Below are positions 45,234 to 53,371 of a stretch of DNA of 64,000 nt, one piece after another. The notes below the pieces were generated by a model. The model saw only the letters and a list, made by a program, of their open reading frames with translations. It searched no databases and was not told the DNA's origin. The stretch spans positions 69,583 through 133,582 of the forward strand of contig NZ_DGUZ01000021.1 in the NCBI RefSeq assembly GCF_002394865.1, written 5' to 3'. Position numbers and translations under genes: made by a program. The number at the start of each line of letters is the position of its first letter. Position 1 is the first letter of the stretch. The stretch is from Fibrobacter sp. UBA4297 (lineage in GTDB: Bacteria; Fibrobacterota; Fibrobacteria; Fibrobacterales; Fibrobacteraceae).

Positions 45234-45905
45234 TTATCTAACTGAGCAAGAAGTCCGAACACGATTCATAATCGTTTCGGCTTTTTCTTTTTCCTTGCAA
45301 AGCCACTGCATTATGCCAGCACCGCATTTTTCGAGAGTTTCTTCATCATAACCACAGCTATTAAGGCAAGCCACCATCAACTTGTACTCAACCGTTATGT
45401 CCAAGCGTTCGTTGCAGTGCAATTTATCCACAACAGCAGCGCCAACAGCGGCTCCGACTATAGCAGCTCCGGCTCCAGTCACAAGCTTACCCCACTTACG
45501 CTCTTCAGGCTGACTTCCAGCACTTTCAGTAGTCTCATTTGCAATGCCTTTGGCGTTTTCCTCACTTACGGGTTCCTCTATATTTTCAACAAGCGGAGCG
45601 ACATTAGGCTTTTCAACAATAGGCAGCATTTCAACATTCGGCTTCTTGGCAGAATCAGAAAAACCGACATTTCGTTCAGCTTTCATATCAAGCAAGAATT
45701 GACGCTGTTCACGCAACATTGCAAAAAGAGAATCCACCAAGGAATCCTTGTTTACCGGAGGTCTCCAGCCTCTATAAAGAGAATCACGGTAAGCGTCATC
45801 AGTCAAGCATTTCGTTGCTCTGGCGACACATTCTCTCTTTTGATAGTCGCAAGAGGTGAGCAAGGCTACAACTAAGATAAAACAAATTAACAATAATTTT
45901 TTCAT
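45234..45905 (-). CDS. Lipoprotein with C-terminal Cys module
   Basis: The protein has 223 aa with lipobox LTSC near residue 19. A charged linker leads to a Gly/Ala/Val hydrophobic segment (GAAIVGAAVGAAVV, about residue 150) and then a Cys-rich end: CNERLDITVEYKLMVACLNS, CGYDEETLEKCGAG, LCKEKEK and SC. The same arrangement occurs in the product of 46420-47031. It is the last gene of a three-gene minus-strand unit. Confidence 0.75.
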   Translation of the reverse strand: MKKLLLICFILVVALLTSCDYQKRECVARATKCLTDDAYRDSLYRGWRPPVNKDSLVDSLFAMLREQRQFLLDMKAERNVGFSDSAKKPNVEMLPIVEKPNVAPLVENIEEPVSEENAKGIANETTESAGSQPEERKWGKLVTGAGAAIVGAAVGAAVVDKLHCNERLDITVEYKLMVACLNSCGYDEETLEKCGAGIMQWLCKEKEKAETIMNRVRTSCSVR

Positions 45906-45908
45906 AAT

Positions 45909-46403
45909 CTAACAATCAAATTCATCCCTTCCGTTTTTATCTTTCATCCCGGAAAAGAGCTGATTCTCCTTTTCTTGTTTAATGGGTTCAATTACTTCTT
46001 TTCTGAAGCTGTTCAAAAAATCCTGACCAAACTTTTCAGAAATCCATTGTTCCGGTTTTTGGCAATCTTTCGCCGCTAAAAACAACTTCAATTTTTCAAA
46101 GAACGCTATTGCGGGTTCAAGCCTATTAGGTTCCGGTCGGTCTTTCAAAAGTTCGGACGCCGAGAGCTTATCACTTTTCGGTCGCTTCTTCCAGTATTTT
46201 TTCTCGACGCAATTGTCATAAGAAAATTCATCATAATTGTTTTTTACACCGAACTTTTTACTAGAAGACTTTTTTTCGCTAACGTCTTTAGGATTTTCTT
46301 TATAGTATTCCTTGACCGCTTCGGCGTACTTCTTTTCACGAGCTTTAAGCATATTGTCAAGCTCGTTTCGCAGATTTCGCCATTGCTGAACTTTGTCGGT
46401 CAT
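45909..46403 (-). CDS. Lys/Glu-rich soluble protein of unknown function
   Basis: The protein has about 164 aa from MTDKVQQW; an ATG two codons earlier is also possible. It is highly charged and mostly helical, with no signal peptide. SAIF-like or nuclease motifs are absent. It sits between two genes that share a Cys module, four bases before the next one, so it is probably a cytoplasmic partner in the same operon. Confidence 0.65.
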   Translation of the reverse strand: MTDKVQQWRNLRNELDNMLKAREKKYAEAVKEYYKENPKDVSEKKSSSKKFGVKNNYDEFSYDNCVEKKYWKKRPKSDKLSASELLKDRPEPNRLEPAIAFFEKLKLFLAAKDCQKPEQWISEKFGQDFLNSFRKEVIEPIKQEKENQLFSGMKDKNGRDEFDC

Positions 46404-46419
46404 AATCACTTCAATTAAA

Positions 46420-47031
46420 TTAATATCTATACCTATAAGAATTTCCTATCGGGCAAGAATATTCTAAATCATTCATAGACTCTGAATAATCTTTCTTTTC
46501 TTTACATTCAAATTCTTTAATTTTTTCGGCACATCTGCCAATATGAAAGGAACCACAAGATTTAACACAAGCCTGCATCAAATAATATTCTTCTTCAAGA
46601 GAGAAATATGCACAATGAGTATCGGCATCATCAACAGCTACACCTGCGCCAACACCAATTCCACCAGCGGCAAGCCCGGCAGCTACAATAGCGGCTCCCT
46701 TAACACTCTTTTTTTCAGCCATTTTATTCACCTTCATATTATCAACTTTACCTTTTATTGTGGTCTTTATTTTTTCACTTTTTGCATGAGCCATTCTAAT
46801 CGTTTGATTCGCCGCTTTTTTGGTTGCAGACGTCCCACGCTGAGCAGTATGAATTACAGACTCTTTCGCCTTATCAGCAGCGGCTTTCGCCCTTTTTAGA
46901 ATTTCCTCACGACCTTCTTTTGTCGAAAGCCCACTATCATCAACAACTTCTTGAACAGTATCCTTGATAACCGTTCGTGCCTTTTGGACTTTTTCCTTGA
47001 TTTGATCTATAAAAGGATTTTTTTCGTTCAT
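46420..47031 (-). CDS. Membrane-anchored protein with C-terminal Cys module
   Basis: The protein has about 203 aa from MNEKNPFID; CCTCAAGGAAATTTT lies just upstream. A long Lys/Ala-rich helical part (about residues 1-120) resembles apolipoprotein-like or LEA-like helices. A hydrophobic segment (AAIVAAGLAAGGIGVGAGVA) is followed by CAYFSLEEEYYLMQACVKSC, CAEKIKEFECKEKK and SCP, parallel to the product of 45234-45905. It is the first gene of the three-gene unit and runs divergently from the cassette at 47244. Confidence 0.7.
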   Translation of the reverse strand: MNEKNPFIDQIKEKVQKARTVIKDTVQEVVDDSGLSTKEGREEILKRAKAAADKAKESVIHTAQRGTSATKKAANQTIRMAHAKSEKIKTTIKGKVDNMKVNKMAEKKSVKGAAIVAAGLAAGGIGVGAGVAVDDADTHCAYFSLEEEYYLMQACVKSCGSFHIGRCAEKIKEFECKEKKDYSESMNDLEYSCPIGNSYRYRY

Positions 47032-47243
47032 AAAATTTCCTTGAGGGACAAAAATAATTTTTTTCACATTAAAAAAATCAAGGCTATTGGCGAAATTTGC
47101 CCCAAGCCGCCAATTTTAGCGAAAAAACGCCATTTTTGCCACGTCTTTTTGTCCCCTTTTGTCCCTTTTCGGGTTTCTACATCTGTAAATGTCAGCGAGA
47201 AACTCCCTCCTGGCACAGAAAAACAACCTAAAGAGGTCATTTA

Positions 47244-47570
47244 ATGAGAAATCTCGGTACAACACTTACACAGCACTCTTACAGCGCCAGCTTCGGCAGA
47301 CTCGGCAGAACTTCGGACAACAAAACCGTCGCCATCCTGACTCAAATCAGAGACGAAAAAGGTCGCCCTCTCGCCGACCATGTCTGGGTAAAACTCCAGA
47401 ATTTTTGCTTTGACAACGCCCCGCTAAAAAAAGGGGAACGAGTCTTCTTTTCCGCCGAACCTTATCGCTACATCAAGGGCGCTTACAAGAGCAGGGCCAT
47501 CAAGAAACTGCAATCTGATATTGGCCTAAGAAACGTCATTTTTTTTGGCCGTGTATGTCAGAAAAACTGA
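47244..47570 (+). CDS. Small protein at the head of the cassette
   Basis: The protein has 108 aa; AAAGAGGTCATTTA precedes the ATG. The sequence looks like a single small beta barrel: TVAILTQIRDEKGRPLADHV, KKGERVFFSAEPYRYIKG, then a short helix and strand. An OB-like nucleic-acid-binding fold is possible but not shown. It lies 71 bp before the XRE-PIN gene; its end carries an inverted repeat. Family unknown. Confidence 0.65.
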   Translation: MRNLGTTLTQHSYSASFGRLGRTSDNKTVAILTQIRDEKGRPLADHVWVKLQNFCFDNAPLKKGERVFFSAEPYRYIKGAYKSRAIKKLQSDIGLRNVIFFGRVCQKN

Positions 47571-47573
47571 CAT
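47555..47573. promoter_or_regulatory. Perfect inverted repeat, candidate XRE operator
   Basis: ATGTCAG (47555-47561) and CTGACAT (47567-47573) flank AAAAA. It overlaps the stop of the 108-aa gene and lies 69 bp before the XRE-PIN gene. A further ATGTCAG occurs at 47189-47195, upstream of the 108-aa gene. Confidence 0.55.
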
Positions 47574-47641
47574 CAAAGTTAAAAAAAGAGCCCATGTCTC
47601 GTTCTGCGTCATAAAATCAAACATTCACAAGGAACAAACTT

Positions 47642-48862
47642 ATGAACTTCGAAAACACAGCCAAAGCAATCCTGAAAATCAGGAACAGCAACAACCTCAC
47701 CCAAGACGAATTTGCACGCAAACTAAACATTTCACGCCCGACCATTTCTAACTGGGAACTCGCCAAATGCATTCCGACAACCGAGCAGATTATGAAACTC
47801 AATGAAGTATTCCATGTCAGTGCAAATGAAATTCTTCAGATTAAAAAGGACACCATTTTCGTCCTTGACACCTGCGCCATACTCAACCGTCCAAGAATCA
47901 TCAATCAGCTTCTCGGAAACGAAAGCATTAGCCAGATTATCATCCCCGACACCGTTATTTCCGAGCTCAATTATCAAAAGGATCATGGGCAAAAACAGCT
48001 AGCATGGCTCGCCATGGTTACAATCGAGAAGTTCCGCAAAGAATACCCGCACAAGCTCTCCATAGTTCATGAAGAAAATGCTAGCGGCATCAACGATCAG
48101 AAAATCATTTTTGCAGCAACGCAAGTCGCCAAGCGCAACATCCACAGCACCGTGTATATGCTTACGAACGATGTTTTCTTTTCTCTTGTCGAGAACAAGT
48201 TGCACAATCTTGAGGTTTTGAATTTACAAGACTTTGAAGAAATGTTTCCTCTCAACGCCAACAGTTTTAACAGAGAGGCTTCATTCCGCTTTTTCGCAGA
48301 AGTCAAAGCAGGAAACATCAAGGCCGCCAAAACAGCATTGAGCAAAGGAGCAAACCCCAACTTCATCCATCCTGAATCAGGCTTTACCCCACTCATTCAA
48401 GCAGTCCGTAACAGAGATAAATCCATGGTTGAATTTATTGCAAACCACCCAAAAACAAACTGCAATCTTTGCGACGAAGCCAAATACCGACTCCCCGCCA
48501 TCAGCCACGCTGTTCAACTTGGAGAAATGACACTTGTTAAAACACTCGTAGAAGCAGGTGCTGATATTGACTGTCAGTCTCAAGGAAAAAATCGTGGCAA
48601 CACGGCGCTAATGATTGCAGCGTGGCACGGGAAGCAAGACTTTGTCCAATATTTCTGTCAGAATGGAGCTTGCACAAATCAGCAGGATTCCAACGGATTC
48701 ACAGCTCTTATCAAGGCCTACATCAAAAAACAAGTGTCCTGCGCCAGATTTCTTTATCCATTAACAGATCCCAAAATCAGAAGTTTTGAAGGACTTACCG
48801 CATTAGACTACGCCATCAAAAGTAACAACACAGAACTCTTAAACATTTTCAAGGATGCTTAA
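47642..48862 (+). CDS. XRE helix-turn-helix / PIN / ankyrin fusion
   Basis: The protein has 406 aa. Residues 1-65 are an XRE-type DNA-binding domain (NNLTQDEFARKLNISRPTIS). Residues about 72-195 are a PIN ribonuclease-like domain with acidic positions in FVLDTCAIL, VISELNY and a later DQKIIFAA and TNDV. From about 220 to the end come ankyrin repeats (GNIKAAKTALSKGANPNF, GEMTLVKTLVEAGADIDC, GNTALMIAAWHGKQDFVQYF). A self-regulating RNase with a protein-binding scaffold is the simplest reading. The next gene starts two bases after its stop. Confidence 0.88.
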   Translation: MNFENTAKAILKIRNSNNLTQDEFARKLNISRPTISNWELAKCIPTTEQIMKLNEVFHVSANEILQIKKDTIFVLDTCAILNRPRIINQLLGNESISQIIIPDTVISELNYQKDHGQKQLAWLAMVTIEKFRKEYPHKLSIVHEENASGINDQKIIFAATQVAKRNIHSTVYMLTNDVFFSLVENKLHNLEVLNLQDFEEMFPLNANSFNREASFRFFAEVKAGNIKAAKTALSKGANPNFIHPESGFTPLIQAVRNRDKSMVEFIANHPKTNCNLCDEAKYRLPAISHAVQLGEMTLVKTLVEAGADIDCQSQGKNRGNTALMIAAWHGKQDFVQYFCQNGACTNQQDSNGFTALIKAYIKKQVSCARFLYPLTDPKIRSFEGLTALDYAIKSNNTELLNIFKDA

Positions 48863-48864
48863 TC

Positions 48865-49761
48865 ATGATTGACCGCGTCTGTATTTCACTCTCTAGCAAA
48901 TGCCAACTTCGTTGCACCTACTGCCATTTCGACACGCATATTGATAAAAAAAGCGTTCTTGAAATCGGCGAAACCAACGCCAAGAAAATCATCAGCAACC
49001 TTTTGGACTACGCCAAAGCCCATCATGGCCATATAAAGATTGGACTCGTTGGCTCCGGTGAACCCCTGTTGCGTTTCAACCTCATCAAAGCCATTATCGA
49101 AATGGTAAAAGTCGTAGACAAGGAGCGCCTTTTAAGCTTTTACACCATTTCAAACGGGATGCATTTCAATGAGGATATCCGCCAATTCTTTTACGAGAAC
49201 CGCAACACCATCAAGCTCTGCTTTTCAATTGACGGATACGAATCCATCCATGACTTGTGCCGCGTAAATGCAGCCGGGAAAGGCTCTTTTGCAACCATCA
49301 TGCAATCTGTAGAACTCTATAAAAAGATGTTTGGAGAAGCCCCCTCTGTAAACGCCACAGTCCACCGCGAAACGTTACGCCATGCCGAGAGCGTATTAAA
49401 CTTTTTCGAAGAAAACTTCAAGAACGTCACGTTTTCAAGACTTGTTGATGTTGAATCTCCGCATTTGTTCATCAGCAAAAAAGACTTCCAGGAATTTCTG
49501 CAACTTGCCCAGGCCCACAAGCTTGAAATGAGGCAGTTCAAAGCCAAGAAATACGACTGCACCATGTACGGCCAACTTTGCGGTGTCGGGCGCACCAACA
49601 TCTATTTCGACAACGGAAAAGTTTACCCCTGCGGACGATTCGTTGGGAACTCCAAATACGAACTCGGCAACGCAACAGACCCTATTGACGAAATTGAACG
49701 TTATATGGTCTCCCACATTACCCCATGCGCTGATGGTCAGTGCTATTACGACAACCTCTAA
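48865..49761 (+). CDS. Radical-SAM enzyme with SPASM-type C-terminus
   Basis: The protein has 298 aa. Cluster cysteines are C13, C17 and C20 (CQLRCTYC). GLVGSGEPLL is the GGEP-like motif in altered form. The C-terminus has C239-x11-G-x4-C256 and further Cys at 232, 288 and 293, which fits an auxiliary iron-sulfur site of SPASM type. Such enzymes modify peptides or small molecules. No precursor peptide gene is seen; the neighbours handle phosphate groups and ribose, so the substrate may be a nucleotide or a base. It is the third gene of the cassette. Confidence 0.9.
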   Translation: MIDRVCISLSSKCQLRCTYCHFDTHIDKKSVLEIGETNAKKIISNLLDYAKAHHGHIKIGLVGSGEPLLRFNLIKAIIEMVKVVDKERLLSFYTISNGMHFNEDIRQFFYENRNTIKLCFSIDGYESIHDLCRVNAAGKGSFATIMQSVELYKKMFGEAPSVNATVHRETLRHAESVLNFFEENFKNVTFSRLVDVESPHLFISKKDFQEFLQLAQAHKLEMRQFKAKKYDCTMYGQLCGVGRTNIYFDNGKVYPCGRFVGNSKYELGNATDPIDEIERYMVSHITPCADGQCYYDNL

Positions 49762-49773
49762 AAGGATACCTAT

Positions 49774-50970
49774 ATGAAGTACGCGATCTATGGAATCTCC
49801 TGCTGCGGCAAAGACACGTTCATAAACAAGCTCCTCGAATCCGGTAAATTCGAAGGCTACGAACACCCCAAAGGCTCGGAATCCCTAAACACCATTGCTT
49901 TAAACTCCTTTGGAAAAAATTTCAAGGAACTTTCTGCAAGCGAAAAAGAAGATATCCGCGCCGAATACGCCCAGAAGCTTACGCAAAAGGAAAACATCTT
50001 TGCAGATGGTCATTACTGTTTCCCTAAAGACGGCAAGTACGAAATCGTATTCACAAAAAAAGATGCGGAATGCTATGACTCATTTTTCTATCTGAAAGCA
50101 AAACCGGAAGATGTCAAAAACCGCATCAAGAACTCTGCAAAGAACCAAAAATTTGCAAACCTTTCTGCAAGCGACATTGAAGCATGGCAAAAGAATGAAA
50201 TCAGTGAACTTCGCGATATCTGCTTCAAAATCAACAAGGACTTCATCGTTCTTGACAGCGATTTTGAAAGCACCATCGTCTTCATTGAAGCCTACACGAC
50301 AAACTACAAGACGCGCAACAGCTATCAGCAGGCAATCCGTCTTGCCGAGATTTGCAAAAGCAAAGCCTCCGGGAAAAAGATTGCGTTGTTCGACTGCGAC
50401 AGGACCATCGTCAAAGAAGACACTGGAACGGACTATTTCAAAGCAAACGGAGCCTCCTTGGAACCCGTCAAGGAAATCTTTGCTGATGACATTTATTCAC
50501 AATATCAGTTCTGGAAATATAACCAACTGCACAAGAATTTTACGGTGCAACCCTCCACCAATCAATTCCATTTCAACACCCTTGTGATTGAAAAAATCAG
50601 CGAACTCCGCAATAACGGATACTTCATTATCGGAGTCACTTCTGGCATCAGCACGATTTGGCAGCAAATTTTCAGAGAACACGACATCGTTGATCTGATG
50701 GTGAGTAGCGATGAGACCACGGGAACAACGATTTCTGATTTTGTCAAGGGATTCCTTGCGCAAAACATTTCTCACGACCACGAAGTTTTTGCCTGTGGAG
50801 ACAGCTTGACCGACATCTATATGTTGGAAGCGGCCTCTATGCAGGGCGTCATCTACGCACCGGGAAAAACGCGTTCTTCCGTGCAGGAATATCTGAACAC
50901 CCATCCCGAAACAAAAATCAAGCAATTCAAACAAAGCCCCAATCAGTACAACAACATCGAAGGTGTCTAA
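49774..50970 (+). CDS. P-loop kinase fused to a HAD phosphatase
   Basis: The protein has 398 aa. Residues 1 to about 180 form a nucleoside-monophosphate-kinase-like domain with Walker A GISCCGKDT at residues 7-15 and a later FFYLKAKPEDVKNRI segment. From about 200 onward it is a HAD domain: motif I LFDCDRTIVKED, motif II GVTSGIS and motif IV FACGDSLTDIYM. One chain can thus add and remove phosphate. AAAAGGATACCT precedes the ATG. The next gene's ATG overlaps its TAA. Confidence 0.88.
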   Translation: MKYAIYGISCCGKDTFINKLLESGKFEGYEHPKGSESLNTIALNSFGKNFKELSASEKEDIRAEYAQKLTQKENIFADGHYCFPKDGKYEIVFTKKDAECYDSFFYLKAKPEDVKNRIKNSAKNQKFANLSASDIEAWQKNEISELRDICFKINKDFIVLDSDFESTIVFIEAYTTNYKTRNSYQQAIRLAEICKSKASGKKIALFDCDRTIVKEDTGTDYFKANGASLEPVKEIFADDIYSQYQFWKYNQLHKNFTVQPSTNQFHFNTLVIEKISELRNNGYFIIGVTSGISTIWQQIFREHDIVDLMVSSDETTGTTISDFVKGFLAQNISHDHEVFACGDSLTDIYMLEAASMQGVIYAPGKTRSSVQEYLNTHPETKIKQFKQSPNQYNNIEGV

Positions 50971-51527
50971 TGATTAACGCATTGACCGAAGCCAAGAACA
51001 ACGAAAGCATCAACGAATTGATTGCAATCTGCAAAAGCGACTCTAACGTCATTGGAGCAAGCCTGCGCCACGCCCACTACCGCCTGGGTTTTGAACTCAC
51101 CTCCGCCTTCAAGCAAGATTTTCACAACTCCGTCGCTGTATGCTTTATGCGAGGAGGACTCCCCTTCTCTATGGGTATCGCCGACGCATTGGATTGTCCA
51201 ATCGTCTTCTTTGACGACAAAGCCTCTCCCAACTTTTTCCAGGACAACCAAGAACTGCTGAAAGGAAAACAAGTCCTCTTGATTGATTCCGTCATCAATT
51301 CAGGCAAATCTATGATCAAAGCTATCGAAAACCTGAACGGCATTTCTAGCGACATCAAAATCATGACCAACGTCCTCTGCTATAAGGCTGTAGAAATGTT
51401 CAGCACGCTGGACACCTATACGGTACGTATTTCAGGGAATTCCTTCAAAGGCTCAAACGTCAAAGTACAGAGCGGCAACAAAGGCCCCGATACAGGCGAT
51501 CGACTATTCAAGACGCAGTTGTTCTAG
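50970..51527 (+). CDS. Type I phosphoribosyltransferase (uracil PRTase-like)
   Basis: The protein has 185 aa. The PRPP-binding loop is VLLIDSVINSGKS near residues 102-114, and the fold order, with VAVCFMRGGLPFSMGIADAL before it, fits uracil-phosphoribosyltransferase-type enzymes. It would attach ribose 5-phosphate to a base. The Ser-Gly-Lys in place of Thr-Gly-Gly in the loop is unusual. Its start overlaps the kinase/HAD stop (TAATG). It is the last gene of the cassette. Confidence 0.87.
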   Translation: MINALTEAKNNESINELIAICKSDSNVIGASLRHAHYRLGFELTSAFKQDFHNSVAVCFMRGGLPFSMGIADALDCPIVFFDDKASPNFFQDNQELLKGKQVLLIDSVINSGKSMIKAIENLNGISSDIKIMTNVLCYKAVEMFSTLDTYTVRISGNSFKGSNVKVQSGNKGPDTGDRLFKTQLF

Positions 51528-51552
51528 CTGTTCGTCTTAAAATTTCAACCTC

Positions 51553-51589
51553 TTGACATCCATCTCCCCCACAATTATTTTTGGGGAGA
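51553..51589 (+). promoter_or_regulatory. Sigma-70-like promoter with inverted repeat
   Basis: TTGACA (51553-51558), a 17-bp spacer and TATTTT (51576-51581). TCTCCCC (51563-51569) and GGGGAGA (51583-51589) bracket the -10 element as an inverted repeat, a plausible operator. A strong ribosome site follows (AAAGGAGAAAATT). Confidence 0.65.
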
Positions 51590-51603
51590 GAAAGGAGAAA
51601 ATT

Positions 51604-53289
51604 ATGCAACTCATCAGAACGACCTTCAATCTTCGAAGCGACATCCCTTGGAACACAATCTACCGTAATTGCATATGCACTTGGATCGAAAGTTTCAAGG
51701 TCCCCCGTTCCAATAAAAAGCTCTACGAAAAGCTTCGCCGTAAGTTACCGGACAATATTGACTTCAATTCCAAAACTAGTGACAAGTTTGAATTTGCCGG
51801 AGACAAACTCGAATATAAAGCCTTCACCTGGGCTAACGCCGAACACATCGGTTTTACCTTTTCCACAAGAAGTGGATACAACGGACGCATCTGGAAAACT
51901 CAAATCGCCTTAAAGCGAACGAACGCACACGTTTTATGTTTCGTTTCCCAAGACTGCGATTTAGGGCAAGACAAGAATGTACCCAAAATTGAGCGTCCTT
52001 ACATAATAGACCTCCTCACCGAGCTACAAGATGGCGATGGAACTATCGAAATCAAGCCCCAAGCCCACATTCTCGAGCCCCACGAAATTGAAAAGGCAAA
52101 GAACGCCCTTACAGGGAAATTGCGGAACGTCCTTCCCATCGTTTATTTAAGTTGCTCAGAACACACGCATTCGCTAAAGCCGAACATCCTTGCCAACAAT
52201 CTATTTGGAATCGCCCACGTATTTGCAGAAAAAGATTCTTCACTAAAAGACCGTCTCGCTCAGGAATTCACGGACAAGAGAATTCCCCAAGGGGGCGAAA
52301 TTGGAATCTGCTTTGCAAACGAACCCATTACCGTATTCAACCGCCATGACAAAGCCAATTGGGTCGAAAACCCCGAAAACCTCGTTCAAGAAATTTTTCT
52401 CAAAATTCTGAAAGCAAACCTTTCCCTGAAATTCAACTTCACGTGGGACGATTTTCTCTCCGCCTATGAGAACTACGAGAAAGACCTCATCGAGCAAGAA
52501 AGAATCAAGAAAATCAACACGCTTGACGAGATGCGCAAAGAACTGCAGAAGGCGAAAAAAGAAAGAAGCGACATGTCGGCACTTGTTGAAACATTGATGT
52601 CCAAACTTGTAAAAGCCACAAATGAACGAGATCAATATAAAGAAGAACACGCAAATTACGATTCGCTCTACCAAAAGTTCGTGAATTGCAAGGAGGAACG
52701 AGACACCTGGGAAAACCTCGCATTGGACGCCGACGAGAAGAGAAAAGAAGCAGAAGAGAAATTGAAACAGACCAAGGATAAATTACATGAAACATCCAAC
52801 AAGTCAAACGCCCTACAGCAGAACTTGAATTTAAAGAAAGACAAGGATGCCCATTACCTGCCACTTTTGCAACCCAAAGAAAAAGAAATGTACCCCAACG
52901 AGTACATCTGCCAAATGATTCGAGTACTGAAACTTGCATTACTTAACGTTCCCGAAACCAAAAGGTCTCCGAAAATTCGAACAAAGCAGTTCATCGAAGA
53001 TATTCTTGACGCAAACGCAGAAGCAATCAATATCTTTGAATACTATGAACAGAATAAACGAGATCTTGAAAGAACCGCAATTCAAGAAGGTCTCCAAAGC
53101 AGAAGCGGTAATAAAGCAATGCAACCGTTCAACATGGAAATCATCGTCAAAGGAAATCATCACGGAAAAATCCGATTCAAGGATGATATACAAGAACGAT
53201 TCCTTGGAACCGAGGCATCCTCTGGAAGCGACAGCGCTCGTGGTGGAAAAAACGAAGCTAGCGATATAACAAAAGCTCTATTGTGGTAA
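51604..53289 (+). CDS. Large protein with central coiled coil
   Basis: The protein has 561 aa from the ATG at 51604. About 290 globular residues of mixed alpha/beta character (starting MQLIRTTFNLRSDIPWNT) are followed by a coiled coil at about residues 300-430, rich in Lys and Glu, and a C-terminal domain that includes MEIIVKGNHHGKIRF. There is no P-loop, nuclease or membrane segment I can name. It lies 76 bp after the cassette but has its own promoter. It may be an effector or sensor linked to the cassette, or an independent gene. Confidence 0.75.
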   Translation: MQLIRTTFNLRSDIPWNTIYRNCICTWIESFKVPRSNKKLYEKLRRKLPDNIDFNSKTSDKFEFAGDKLEYKAFTWANAEHIGFTFSTRSGYNGRIWKTQIALKRTNAHVLCFVSQDCDLGQDKNVPKIERPYIIDLLTELQDGDGTIEIKPQAHILEPHEIEKAKNALTGKLRNVLPIVYLSCSEHTHSLKPNILANNLFGIAHVFAEKDSSLKDRLAQEFTDKRIPQGGEIGICFANEPITVFNRHDKANWVENPENLVQEIFLKILKANLSLKFNFTWDDFLSAYENYEKDLIEQERIKKINTLDEMRKELQKAKKERSDMSALVETLMSKLVKATNERDQYKEEHANYDSLYQKFVNCKEERDTWENLALDADEKRKEAEEKLKQTKDKLHETSNKSNALQQNLNLKKDKDAHYLPLLQPKEKEMYPNEYICQMIRVLKLALLNVPETKRSPKIRTKQFIEDILDANAEAINIFEYYEQNKRDLERTAIQEGLQSRSGNKAMQPFNMEIIVKGNHHGKIRFKDDIQERFLGTEASSGSDSARGGKNEASDITKALLW

Positions 53290-53310
53290 TTTTCATCCCT
53301 AAAGCGCATT

Positions 53311-53363
53311 TACACACAAAAAAGTGCAATTTTCTCATCAAAATTCACACTTTTTTGTGTGTA
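53311..53363. promoter_or_regulatory. Long perfect inverted repeat before the AAA ATPase
   Basis: TACACACAAAAAAGTG (53311-53326) is the exact reverse complement of 53348-53363. Inside, AATTTT (53328-53333) and AAAATT (53340-53345) extend the hairpin around CTCATC. It ends eight bases before the ATG, so it may be an operator or a translation-blocking stem. Confidence 0.75.
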
Positions 53364-53371
53364 TTTTAAAT

